From Nilaparvata lugens (taxonomy: Eukaryota > Arthropoda > Insecta > Hemiptera > Delphacidae), in contig NC_052504.1 in assembly GCF_014356525.2 (NCBI RefSeq), positions 100,060,501 to 100,124,500 of the forward strand: a stretch of DNA of 64,000 nt, read 5' to 3'. Below the pieces are notes generated by a model. It was not told the origin of the DNA. It did not search any database and saw nothing but the letters and a program-made list of their open reading frames with translations. The translations under genes were made by a program, and so were the position numbers. Below, piece by piece: positions 44,184 through 54,392 of this stretch (the first letter of the stretch is position 1; each line of letters opens with the position of its first letter).

Positions 44184-44246
44184 GTAAACTTCCCTACAGA
44201 TAGTGCATCTCATATGTGTCTTAGAAAGCTTAGGTGTTCTTCTTAG
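44184..44246 (+). other. Possible exon ending in a stop codon
   Basis: Acceptor GTTTTTCTATGTTACAG| and donor-like TTCTTAG|GTAAGA bracket 63 nt. In one frame it reads VNFPTDSASHMCLRKLRCSS and stop; the other two frames have early stops. No partner exons were found, so it may be chance. Confidence 0.2.
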
Positions 44247-44449
44247 GTAAGAATTATGGTAACTACTATCTGAATGAAAAGATCTTGAGTGAAATTTGCT
44301 TGAATCTCTTCTCTAGTCTCGAATTTAGGATGACTATCAAAACTATTTCTCATTATAACTATAAGGGCCGGCTTCCGAGCTCAGGATTTAGCTAAGTTCT
44401 AGACTTTAAACAGCTGTAGTTAGAAAATGGCTTTCCGAAACGGAGCATA

Positions 44450-44637
44450 GCACTACCTCCATAAACAAAGCTGTAGTGTATTCGTGTGACGTCAGCAGAG
44501 GTAGAGCTCCTACACCAATAGAAACACTAGCTGATATAGATCAGCTGAAATCAACGAATTTTTACTGGTGTAGGAGCCCTACCTGTGCTGACGTCACTCA
44601 AATCCACTATGGCTTTGTTTACGGAGGTAGTGAGCGT
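44450..44637. mobile_element. Element Q (MITE)
   Basis: ACTACCTCCATAAACAAAGC at left and GCTTTGTTTACGGAGGTAGT (one mismatch from perfect) at right; pairing continues over TGACGTCAGCA and TGCTGACGTCA and GGTAGAGCTCCTACACC. About 80-bp arms, 188 bp in total. Confidence 0.75.
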
Positions 44638-44962
44638 AGTCACAGTCCACGTTTGAATTGAATTTCGAAACACTAGAAAATTGAACACAGAATAGAATGA
44701 AGATAAAATTTAATTGTGAGAATTTTGAGTTATTTTGAATTGAAAAAACAAAGAAATAAATAAGTTAATTTGTTTCAAGCTCATATTATGCTCCTACAAA
44801 CGAGTTGAGTTGAATTCAATCATTACATTCCATGTTATTACATTACTGTTCATTTACATCTACACTACAGTTACATTACATTACTGAATCATGCTCCCCT
44901 TATAAAATATTTAGAACTATTCGGGAATGTTTCATTTCGTCAAGGGAAAACGTTTCTAATAA

Positions 44963-45958
44963 TAAAAATCTGGTGTGGTACACTCACACAACACTTTCCT
45001 TGCTCATTGAACTGGGAGCCTCATTCTTAAACGATAATAATTTAGAGAAATAACATAATGACGATTGGCGGCAACATAATTATTTGAAACTACGATCGGA
45101 CTACTGTATATGTGTGTATATATTGTTTTCAGAGTACTTTTTCCTTTGTGTAAATTGTGAAATCCGATGATTTTTCAAAAGTCGTCAAAACAGCTGTTCT
45201 ACAGATGAAATATCTCGACTATGTGTTATTTTTATAGACTGCTCTACCTACCTACCTCATGCACGAGGAGGAGGTCACAAAGTACATTTTTCAAGGATGG
45301 GGTGAACCCCCCATTAGTTTCCCAGAGAGGAGACTCATGCCAGTTGATGGGGCTGATAAATAACTATACGGAGTATGAATTTGAAATAAATCAGTCGAGT
45401 AATTTTTGAGAAAATCGTGAAAAACATGGTTTTGTCAGTAATTATCCGCCATTTTTTTCTCGAGAATATTACGCAGCTCCTGCAATTTTCCTAGAAATAA
45501 GACTTATGTCAGTTGATAGGGCTTATAAATAGCTATCCATGGTATAAATTTGAAGAAAATCGTTAGAGCCGTTTTCGAGAAAATCGTGAAAAACGTGGTT
45601 TTTTAGTAATAAAATTATCCGCCACTTTTTCCGCCATCTTGAATTGAATTTTATTGAATTTCTTATTGTCGGGTCCTCATGGTATAAGGACCTTAAGTTT
45701 AAAATTTCAAGCCAATCGGTTAATTAGGAATGGAGTTATCGTGTTCACAGACATACACACATACACACATACACACACACACACACACACATACACACAC
45801 ACAAACATACACACACACACACACACACAGACAACACCCAAAAATTATGTTTTTGGACTCAGGGAACCTTGAAACGTATAGAAAACTTGAAATTGGGGTA
45901 CTTAATTTTTTGGAAAGCAATACTTTCCTTACCTATGGTAGTAGGCAAGGAAAGTAAA
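44963..45958 (+). mobile_element. Element B, long copy
   Basis: AAAAATCTGGTGTGGTACAC to TAGGCAAGGAAAGTAAAAA. Internal (CA)n at 45751-45830; near-duplicate phrases (TCGTGAAAAACATGGTTTTG, TCGTGAAAAACGTGG) in the middle. Confidence 0.75.
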
Positions 45959-46125
45959 AATGATAAAATAAAGATTATCATAAAAACTACGACTACGCGC
46001 CGTTTCGGAAAGCCAATTTTCTGACTCCAGCTGTTTAAAGTCTAGAACTTATAGCAAAAATAAGAAATTTAGATGATAAGTCTGGAACTTATTAGCTGAA
46101 TCCCAAGCTCGGAAACCGGCTCTCA

Positions 46126-46756
46126 AAGTAACTTGATTGGAATAGACTTCCTACATTTTTTTTCTTGAATGTTCTAGAATCTTCTTCTAAATAAATGTTG
46201 ATAAATGTTTATATCTATGTGTAAAACCTTTTAAAGACAAGTGTGTATTGAAAATATTTGGAATTTGTTAATCATGAATGGATCTAATCTGCTTTTGCTC
46301 TAGGATCTTCTCCTTATTTCTAATTACTCGATGAATAACTTAATATATTGTTGATGTATATCTATATCCATATGAATGTATATGTTTAATATAGTATTAT
46401 ATAATACTTATATCAAATAATACTTTATATAATGTTTTGAAAGAAGGCAATGTTTATCACGAAAAGTGAATTTTACAAAAGAAGTCAACTATTCAAAAGG
46501 AATCTATATATAACTATTATATCTATGAATAACTAGTGCAATTCTGATAAGGATTATAATGAACCTGACTATTCCTAATATACGATACAATTTGTGTTAT
46601 TTCTAGCTCTAACTTTTGTCAAATTACGCAAAAATTAAATAAATTCAAATGTAAAATTTATGAATAAATAAATCTAATAAATTAATAAATTTGAGACTCT
46701 GAAAAAAATAAAGGATAGTGAGTAATATCTAAGAATGGAAAATAATAATTAAATAA
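46126..46756. other. AT-rich, nothing recognised
   Basis: TA-rich simple sequence around 46320-46440 and 46600-46680; no gene. Confidence 0.4.
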
Positions 46757-47245
46757 GAATACTAAGAAATTGTCAAAAACCACAGATTTATTGATAATCA
46801 GAAAGACCGGTTTCGGTTGTTACACCATTGTCAATCTCTGACAAACTCTGATAACTCTTATTATAGTTATTAGATAGTTATTATAGTTATGGTTATATGA
46901 ACTCTCTATAAACTCAGTTTATCAGAGATTGAAGCGGGGTATCTCAGTTCTACTGCAAATATTGAATAGAGTAATAATATAAAAGTCAGGTATTTTCATA
47001 AACATATTGAATTATATTAAAGTGATTATTATCTCTCAATTGTCAATCTCTGATAAAACTCTGAGAATCTATTATAGAGTTTATATAAACTCTCTATGAA
47101 CTCAGTTGATCAGAGATTGACAATGGTGTAACAACCGAAACCGGTCTTTTTGACTATCAATAAATCTGTGGTTTCTGACAATTTCTTAGTATTTTTATTT
47201 GATATGAATAATAACCGCAAAATCAACTTCTCAACTACACAAAAA
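46757..47245. mobile_element. Element E, diverged interior
   Basis: AGAAATTGTCAAAAACCACAG and, inverted at the other end, GTTTCTGACAATTTCT; AACTTCTCAACTACAC at the right. In the middle is sequence (ATTGAATAGAGTAAT, CATATTGAATTATAT) that recurs just outside the element at 47370-47455. Confidence 0.7.
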
Positions 47246-47369
47246 TTACCACAACACAACTGTAAGGCACACAAAAAGGGAAAAATAATGATTTCTGAAG
47301 GAGTCCTGAATATTCTATCACAAATAAAGCAATACAATCTTGATAATGATGAAATTGTACCATAGTTCT

Positions 47370-47455
47370 ACTGCGAATATTGAATAGAGTAATTATATAA
47401 GAAGTGGGGTATTTTCATGAACATATTGAATTATATATAGTGATTATTATCTCCA
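47370..47455. repeat. Second copy of sequence inside E
   Basis: Matches 46943-47035 with a few changes; it suggests that E or a neighbour inserted into one member of a short duplication. Confidence 0.55.
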
Positions 47456-47508
47456 ACTTAGTTTGAATGAGGTACGATAACAATATTCTCGAATCTGTAA
47501 TGGTAGCT

Positions 47509-47864
47509 GTAGTGAAGTCCACGGTATAATGACAGTGAAAAAAGATAAGAGAACAACGTTGCCGATCGTCCAGTCAATACCTTCTATAGACGGTAGCTGA
47601 TACAGGTCTATTGATGTAATATTAACTGTTCATTCTCGTTTTATTAAGGGAGAAATTAAAATTTTCAATAATTACTCCATGTTGAATTTCCATAATTGAA
47701 ATGGAATATTTGTTGATCAATTATTAATTCTACATTGTTTAAAGACGATCTGGCAACAAAGCAGAGCGAGAGAGAGATAGCGCTATCCGCTTTGTTGAAT
47801 GATAGACAGGATAGCAATACCATTGCTAATCAAACACTGCTATTATAATGTGGACCTCACTATA
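47509..47864. mobile_element. Element C, full copy
   Basis: TAGTGAAGTCCACGG to TGTGGACCTCACTATA. Confidence 0.8.
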
Positions 47865-47957
47865 GCAGTCAAATTTCTCCAATAAATGAATTAATTGATT
47901 CATCGACAGGGGTCACAGTAAGTGAATTAATTCATTTATTGGAGAAATTTGACTGCT
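47864..47957. repeat. Perfect 33-bp inverted repeat
   Basis: Arms 47864-47896 and 47925-47957 are exact reverse complements (AGCAGTCAAATTTCTCC... against ...GGAGAAATTTGACTGCT) with a 28-bp loop. The left arm begins at the last base of the adjoining element C. Confidence 0.85.
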
Positions 47958-48187
47958 AGTTGTTCTATTTTAAGAATATTAAAGTGATTTCATAGATACA
48001 ATTGCATTCCCGAATAATTATGAATATAATTATATTGATGAATCAAAAAACATATGATTATTGATTTATGATTCAAATACTTGAAATCATCAAATTATGA
48101 TTCAAATACTTCAAATCATCAAGGTGATCCCACATGAACATCAATATAGGAACCTCAGGAATTTTAATATCATAAAAACTTCAAAAT

Positions 48188-48402
48188 TGGCGCATAACTG
48201 TGAGCATACCCGACTGGCAATTAGGAGGTACCGGGTTCGATTCCCGGGCTGGCGAATAATTCTGGATAGTAGCTATCATCGAATTCTCATCTGTCAACCC
48301 TGTTATCAATATTTGCAGTAGCAGAAGTCATCGAGGTGGCTTACAGCATTTAACTTTGGATTTTCGTTTAATAATAATAATAATTTATCAATTAGCCATT
48401 TT
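48188..48402 (+). mobile_element. tRNA-derived SINE
   Basis: Pol III box A TGGCGCATAACTG at 48188-48200 and box B GGTTCGATTCC at 48234-48244, 33 bp apart. The T stem-loop CCGGGTTCGATTCCCGG is perfect. An anticodon-like loop CTGGCAA lies between them, but its stem and the acceptor stem do not pair, so this is not a working tRNA. A body of about 120 bp with ATTTGCAGTAGCAGAAG follows, ending in (AAT)n. 3' pieces recur at 36.93, 51.25 and 55.37 kb. Confidence 0.75.
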
Positions 48403-48720
48403 TCACATCAATCTCCACCATGGGAATTGTCAAGATTGAGAATTGAAGATTGTGAATTGAAGATTGATTTATGGGATGGATTTGAAGTGAAGTAAAAAAA
48501 TTCAGGGTTATTTAAACCAATACTGAGAATGAGACAGTAGATCGATTGAATAAAAGCTAGCAAATACTATTGTAATTTTTAAGCGCATGCTAGGATTCTA
48601 GTCAGCTGTACAATCTTATTTGTATACCCATTGAGACGATTGAATAAAAGCAAGAATATTTATAGTAACCAGGAACTAGTCCATGAGTAATAATATATTT
48701 ATAGTTTATACAGAAAGTTC
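48403..48720. other. AT-rich, nothing recognised
   Basis: GAGAATTGAAGATTGTGAATTG repeats once or twice (48440-48470, split here by variants). ATTGAATAAAAGC(T/A)AG occurs at 48545 and 48640. Confidence 0.35.
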
Positions 48721-48725
48721 TATCA

Positions 48726-48998
48726 TAGAGGAACGATAGCATAAGTAGATATCCCATGGTATAGGGCGTTTATGTCGCAACGTTTTCTGTTATCCCAAGC
48801 CGATAGTTCACGTAGTTCTTTCCTATGCAGCTATGTGACGCTGGTAGTCTCTCAAATTGTGGCTTTCATACACTATCACCCCAACAAAACAGTAAAAATT
48901 TACAATAATCGACAGTAATCGGCTTGAAATAACAGTAAAAGTTGCGACATAAATTCCCTATACCATGGAATATCTACTTACGCTATTGTTTCTCTATG
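48726..48998. mobile_element. Element G, intact inverted-repeat copy
   Basis: Arms of about 58 bp: ATAGAGGAACGATAGCATAA... and ...TTACGCTATTGTTTCTCTAT; CCATGGTATAGGG pairs with CCCTATACCATGG. Total about 273 bp. Confidence 0.8.
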
Positions 48999-49052
48999 GT
49001 TCTATATAATCACAGTGGATTGAGATTCCCAGTGGAATGCAAAAGTCTCTCA

Positions 49053-49195
49053 CAAAGGCCCGGTTGCATAAAAGCCGGTTAAATTTTAATTATTCCACTA
49101 GAACAATCCAAAGAAGTCATCTTATCTAAAGGCCTCCTCTGATTGGTTCTCCTGAAATTAAACATAGTTAACCGGATTTGTGCAACCAGGCCTGA
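49053..49195. mobile_element. Element R, full copy
   Basis: GGCCCGGTTGCATAAAAGCC at left, GGATTTGTGCAACCAGGCC at right; central CTGATTGGTTCTCC against GAACAATCCAAAG. Confidence 0.75.
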
Positions 49196-49480
49196 CAGGC
49201 ATAGTTTGAAACATGTTTGTAACTTTTTTATAAATTCGTGATATTTTATACAATATTCCAGTGTTTCATTATAATTAAATATCACTATATCTCACTAAAA
49301 CAGTATCTGAGTTTAAAATTTAACCCGCTTTTATGCGACCGGGCCTGACAGACATAGGTGTTGGAACATGTTTGTAACTTTTTAATAAATCGTTATATTT
49401 TTACAATATTCTAGAGTTTTATTATTAATAAATAACACTATACCTCACTAAAAACAGTATCTCAAGTTGAAAATCGCTTA
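49196..49480. repeat. Tandem duplication next to R
   Basis: GAAACATGTTTGTAACTTTT, TACAATATTC and CACTAAA(A)ACAGTATCT occur at 49208-49315 and again at 49370-49465; a remnant R end (GCTTTTATGCGACCGGGCC) stands between them. Confidence 0.65.
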
Positions 49481-49600
49481 AAAAATTAGTTCACATACAG
49501 AAGAATACTTGTCTTTCATTGGTTCATACACTATCCCATATCTGAAAACTTTTATTTTGTATGATAGGGATGTACATAGCTAGGCTACTCTATTCATTAG

Positions 49601-50604
49601 ACCTATAGTGTGGTCCACGTTATAATGGCAGAGTTTGATTAACAATGGTATTGCTATCCTTGTCTATCATTCAACAAAGCGGATAGCGCTATCTTTTTCT
49701 CGCTTTGCTCTGTTGCCATATCGTATTTTAACCGTGTAGATTTAATAATTAATCAACAAAATATTGAAATTGAATAAAAATTCTAAGAAATTGTCAAAAA
49801 CCACAGATTTATTGATATTTTGAAAGACCGGTATCAGTTATTACATCATTGTCAATCTCTGATAAACTGAAACCAAATACAAGAGCAGCTGAATTTATAC
49901 TAGTGGGCGAGTACTGCTATTGGTCAAGGGCATGAACGCCTGCCATTGGCCCAGCTAGACAGTCTCCTTCCACTCAACGGTGTCACAAAATGGCGGCTTG
50001 AGCAACAGACTAGTCATGAAGACAAAATTTACATACAAAATTCAGAGTAATACTTATTCTGAAAGTGAATTTTGTTATCAAGGCGAGTCTGTTGCTTGAG
50101 CCGCCATTTTCTGACACCGTTGAGTGGGAGGAGACTGTCCAGCTGGGCCAATGACAGGCGTTCATGCCCTTGACCAATAGCAGTACTCGCCTACTAGTAT
50201 AAATTCTGCTGCTCTTGTATTTAGTTTCAGTTTATCAGAGATTGACAATGGTTTAACAACCGAAACCGGTCTTTTTAATATCAATAAATCTGTGATTTTT
50301 GACAATTTCTTAGTATTTTTATTCAATATGAATAATAACCACTATATCAACTTCTCAACTACACAAAAAACGAAGAGAAAAAAAATCATCCCAATTATGG
50401 AAATCCATTCTGAAATTATTGAAAAAATATAATTCTTGCTTAATGAAATGTAATTGGTCATTTTTAACGAGAATAAACCGTTTATACACCATCAAAAAAA
50501 CCGGTATCAGCTACCGTCTATGAAAGGCATCGACAAGATAGAGGATTGGCAACTTTGATCTCCTATCTTTCTCCACTGCCATTATAACGTGGACCTCACT
50601 ATAT
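49601..50604. mobile_element. Element C split by E
   Basis: TATAGTGTGGTCCACG at left; C is left at about 49770 (CAACAAAATATTGAAAT) and resumes at about 50384 (CCAATTATGGAAATCCATTC), ending CGTGGACCTCACTATA. Confidence 0.8.
49771..50383. mobile_element. Element E, long palindromic copy
   Basis: Left half (49785-50030) and right half (50060-50320) are inverted copies over about 240 bp: GGGCGAGTACTGCTATTGGT pairs with ACCAATAGCAGTACTCGCC; GGCCCAGCTAGACAGTCTCC with GGAGACTGTCCAGCTGGGCC; TGTTGCTTGAGCCGCCATTT mirrors AAATGGCGGCTTGAGCAACA. AATAAA occurs in each copy. No coding frame. Confidence 0.8.
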
Positions 50605-50895
50605 ACCCTACTCTACAATAGACAATACAGAACAATGTCTACTCTCTCGCTCTCTCTCTTCTCTATCAATGTACATACTCATCTCTACTATCCTTGTTTA
50701 TTTCTGTGTGTGCGAGTGTGTATCTTTTGTTTCAAGTAATATAAATGTTTTTGATTCATTTCAGTCAACCTATCTGTGTTATCTATCACTGTTAGGGCTT
50801 TTTAGAGCCTTTAGAATAATATGTGGTTGTTGAGTGTGTATTTTTGTTTGGTTTATTGACAGTTTCACCTACAAATTGATTGATTGATACAATAA
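50605..50895. repeat. Duplicate of the window's right edge
   Basis: ACAATAGACAATACAGAACA to ACAAATTGATTGATT matches 63714-64000 with only a handful of differences, both following an element C end. Confidence 0.85.
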
Positions 50896-50914
50896 GTGGA
50901 TCATTCAAATTATA

Positions 50915-51060
50915 GGGAGAGAAAAACTAGGGTAACCTTGTGCTATTCCTCTCCCAAATTTAAATAACACAGTCCGAAATAGATTGTCTCGTAGTTGTTC
51001 ACAAAATTTTCAGTCATCCATAAAGTGGATTTTTAAATTTAGATTAAAATTGAATTGATA
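50915..51060. repeat. Repeat F
   Basis: TATAGGGAGAGAAAAACTAG, TATTCCTCTCCCAAATTTAA and CAGTCCGAAATAGATTG. Confidence 0.6.
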
Positions 51061-51173
51061 CATTCTCCAATGTATGAAAATGATGACTCATATACTCGAT
51101 TTGAAGCACAAATTACGTCTAATACTAGAATTTACTCTATTAACAGAGATATTGTGGAATTTCTTCATATCAA

Positions 51174-51510
51174 GGTAGAATAAAAACGATATTGTCAGTT
51201 CCACATAAACTATGTAGAACTTGAGGGAATCAGGAAATTAGGGCTGACAAATAGTTTTCGAATAGTAGCGCTCAACGAATTTCCAATTCAACCAAGTTGT
51301 CAATATTTGTAGTAGCAGAAGTCTTCGGGTGATTCACAAAATTTATCTTGGATTATCGTTTAATAATAATTTGAAATTAGGAACTTATGAAGATTAAGGT
51401 AGAATGAGCAGTTAAACAGTTCCAGTTACAATAAAGTTGAAAGTTTCATTTGATGTAAAAGTTTCACATTAACGATGTGGAACTGACAATAACGTTTCTA
51501 TCTCACCTTA
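51174..51510. repeat. Inverted repeats flanking a SINE fragment
   Basis: AAAACGATATTGTCAGTTCC (51184) is mirrored by GGAACTGACAATAACGTTT (51478); between them is a 5'-truncated SINE copy at 51255-51375 (TATTTGTAGTAGCAGAAG and an AATAATAAT tail). Confidence 0.55.
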
Positions 51511-51784
51511 ATGTATTTCACTTCATTCCACATACGTTAGTTATTCAACAATAAATAATCATTTCTGGTTATTCCAATAATATTCGCAAAAATCATAATC
51601 AATTTCAACCAGCACTATTCTGATTTGTAGTTTCAGATTGATGATTTTTTGGTGTAAGAATTGAAATGAACATAAAATACAATCATGATATTTGGACAAT
51701 TTGTGATGAAAATAGGAAATACGAGGAGTTTTGGGCAATAGCCTGTTTTTCATTGTATTGTTTCCTCTATCCAATAGATTTCAT

Positions 51785-52100
51785 TGTTAACTGAAGCCGA
51801 TAGTCGTAGTAGTTGTTTTTGGTCAAGCTACTCGTATGTGACGCTGGTAGTCTCTCATACTGTGCCGTTCAGACAGACAAGACAAGACAAGCTCAGTTAG
51901 TCAAGACAAGACAAAACATAATCAGACACGTTTAGTCACAATACTTCACATTGCTGCTTGTGACGCAGCTCACACTGATTAAACATGTCTTCATAAGCAA
52001 CTATGTGAAGTATTGTGACTAAACGTGACTGATCATGTCTTGTCTTGCCTTGACTAACACTCCCAACAACACAGCAATAAATAATAAGATAACTCCTACT
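51785..52100. mobile_element. Element G split by an (AGACA)-rich palindrome
   Basis: G runs to GTGCCGTTC (51870) and resumes ACACTCCCAACAACACAG (52059). The insert 51871-52058 has inverted ends (GACAAGACAAGACAAG... and ...CATGTCTTGTCTTGCCTTG) and inverted ACGTTTAGTCACAATACTTC and GAAGTATTGTGACTAAACGT. Confidence 0.7.
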
Positions 52101-52311
52101 GATTACCAGGTGAAACTGTCAATGATTCTTGGTGAACCTTTTTTAATTTTTGATTTGTCTGACATAAACCAACAAATAAATTCTGCACTAAATGTAATTA
52201 ATCTATGTTGTGGTATGCATGGGTGTCAAGTATTCATTGATCAGTGTGTAGAGCAGCTGAGTAAATAATGTAATAGTGTAATTGGTACATCACGTGTAGA
52301 GTGTATAACTA

Positions 52312-53110
52312 TAGTGAGGTCCACGTTATAATGGCAGTGGAGAGAGATGGGAGAACAACGTTACCGATTCTCTGCCTTGTCACTGCCTTCTATAGAGGAT
52401 ATTGATATTCTGATTGTGATATTCAATTCAATTTTTAATTCAAAATTTATTCATTTTGCACATCAATACATGAAATATTGACAAAAATAATTGAAAATGA
52501 TTGTTTGTTGACATAATTTACCCACATTAACTGGTTATTCTTGTTTAAAATAATCAACTATTCATTTATTTATTTCATTAGCAATTACAGATCATAATTA
52601 TAATACATTTAATAATAATATGATCGGGAGAAGACAACAGGCATAGCCCAAAACTGTCTCTCCCAAATTTTTACAAATAAGAGTTTCAAAAAAGAATAAG
52701 GTTAAGATTTCACTTTCACTTCAAAAAGTACAATTTCCACATCAAAACTAATGACTAAACTGAAAATTTTGAATTTTTTAATTTGAAAACTGATTAAAAA
52801 CAGAAATATTTCACTCAAATCTCTACAAATTAGAAATTTTCGAGTAATTTTCTAAAATTTTGAGCCAGAAGAGAAACACAACTTCACTATTAGCACAGCT
52901 GATTATATATTATTCGTCAATAGTATATATTTCTCAATGGAAAAATGATGAATTTCCATTTTAGAGGTTGAATTATTCCTATTTCTACATCGTAAAAACG
53001 ATCTGGCAACGTTGTGGAGCTAGAAAAGGATTGCGCTATCTGATTTGTCGAATTATAGACGAGGCAAAACCGATGTTAATCGAATACTGCCTTCATATTA
53101 ACTGTTCATT
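52312..53110. mobile_element. Element C, expanded composite
   Basis: TATAGTGAGGTCCACG and GGAGAGAGATGGGAGAAC start C; unrelated AT-rich sequence and a CTCTCCCAAATTTTT (F-like) segment follow, then C body resumes (CGATCTGGCAACGTTGTGG, TATAGACGAGGC). The far terminus is missing. Confidence 0.55.
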
Positions 53111-53345
53111 CTAAGTAATAATGACTAATTGTATTTTATTTGTCAGGAAAATATATTTCTCAATGATGAATTCCAATGATTTTAGATCGAATATTTATAT
53201 TAATCTACAATTCAACATCATGAACAAAGATCTGGCAAAGTTGTGGAGCTAGATAAGGATAGCTCTATCTGCTTTGTCGAATCATAGACAATGATAGCAA
53301 CACCAATGTTAATTGAATATTGACTTTATTAAGTGGATCCCACAG
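53111..53345. mobile_element. Element C, interior fragment
   Basis: TTAACTGTTCATTC through GTCGAATCATAGACAATG. It begins directly at the end of the preceding fragment. Confidence 0.55.
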
Positions 53346-53359
53346 GAAATTTGCACTAT

Positions 53360-54302
53360 GTCTATAGTGAGGTCCACGTTATAATGGCAGTGTTAGATTA
53401 GCAATGGTATTGCTATCCTTGTCTATCATTCAACAACGCGCATAGCGCTACCTCTTCCTCACTTTGCTCTGTTGCCAGATTGTCTTTTAACAATGTAGCA
53501 ATGATGATTAATAACCAAGTTATTGAATTGAATTGAATTTATTGCCAAAACTACAAATACATATTTGTACAATATTAATTACAAGAGTAAACAATACAAA
53601 TAAACATTTTATTCAATCTCAATTATAGAAATTCATTATGAAAGATTTATATCTTGCATAATAAAAATAGAATTGATTATTTCAAACGAGAACAGAAAGT
53701 TAATATTGCATCAATGAACCTGTATCAAAAAACCACAGATTTATTGATACTAAGAAAGACCGGTTTCGGTTATTACACCATTGTCAATCTCTGATAAACT
53801 AAAACCAAATTCTGGAGCAGCAGAATTTATACTAGTGGGCGAGTACTGCTATTGGTCAAGGGCATGAACGCCTGCCATTGGCCCAGCTAGACAGTCTCCT
53901 CCCACTCAACGGTGTCACAAGTAACAGGAGTCGGAGCTTGAGTGGGAGGAGACTGTCTAGCTGGGCCAATGGCAGGCGTTCATGCCCTTGACCAATAGCA
54001 GTACTCGCCTACTAGTATAAATTCTGCTGCTCTTGTATTTAGTTCTAGTTTATCAGAGATTGACAATGGTTAAACAACCGAAACCGGTCTTTCTAAGTAT
54101 CAATAAATCTGTGGCTTTTGACAATTCTTAGTCGTTTCCATTTAATATGAATAATTACCACAATATCAACTCTTCAACTACACAAAAATTGGAATAAAAC
54201 CTGTATCAGTCACCGTCTATAGGAGGCATTGACAAGACAGAGCATCGGCGACGTTGTTCTCCTATCTTTCTCCACTGCCATTATAACGTGGACCTCATTA
54301 TA
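53360..54302. mobile_element. Element C with LINE tail and E inside
   Basis: TATAGTGAGGTCCACG to CGTGGACCTCATTATA. It contains a reversed LINE/SINE tail at about 53520-53605 (GAATTGAATTGAATTTATTG) and element E at 53728-54197. Confidence 0.8.
53728..54197. mobile_element. Element E with 11-bp target duplication
   Basis: AACCTGTATCA at 53717-53727 and 54198-54208. That sequence occurs once in uninterrupted C copies (AAACCTGTATCAGC). The interior is a shortened form of the 49.77-50.38 kb palindrome. Confidence 0.85.
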
Positions 54303-54392
54303 GTGTTAGTGTAAGTACGCTCTACACTATGTGTGTGTAGTGTAAATGTACGTATTAGGGGCATGTCAGAAACAAAATTGACTTCATACCCG

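Larger units (their letters stand above)
44365..46125. mobile_element. Element P with two insertions
   Basis: Outer ends GGGCCGGCTTCCGAGCTC and GAGCTCGG-like AAGCTCGGAAACCGGC; inner ends TTTAAACAGCTGTAG and GACTCCAGCTGTTTAAA. P sequence is interrupted at 44450-44637 (Q) and 44963-45958 (B); the flanks rejoin in the order seen in the P copy at 10.29-11.27 kb. Confidence 0.7.

Noticed and set aside
52035..52268. 77-codon plus-strand frame
   Set aside because: Starts in an inserted palindrome, crosses element G, and shows no recognisable motif.
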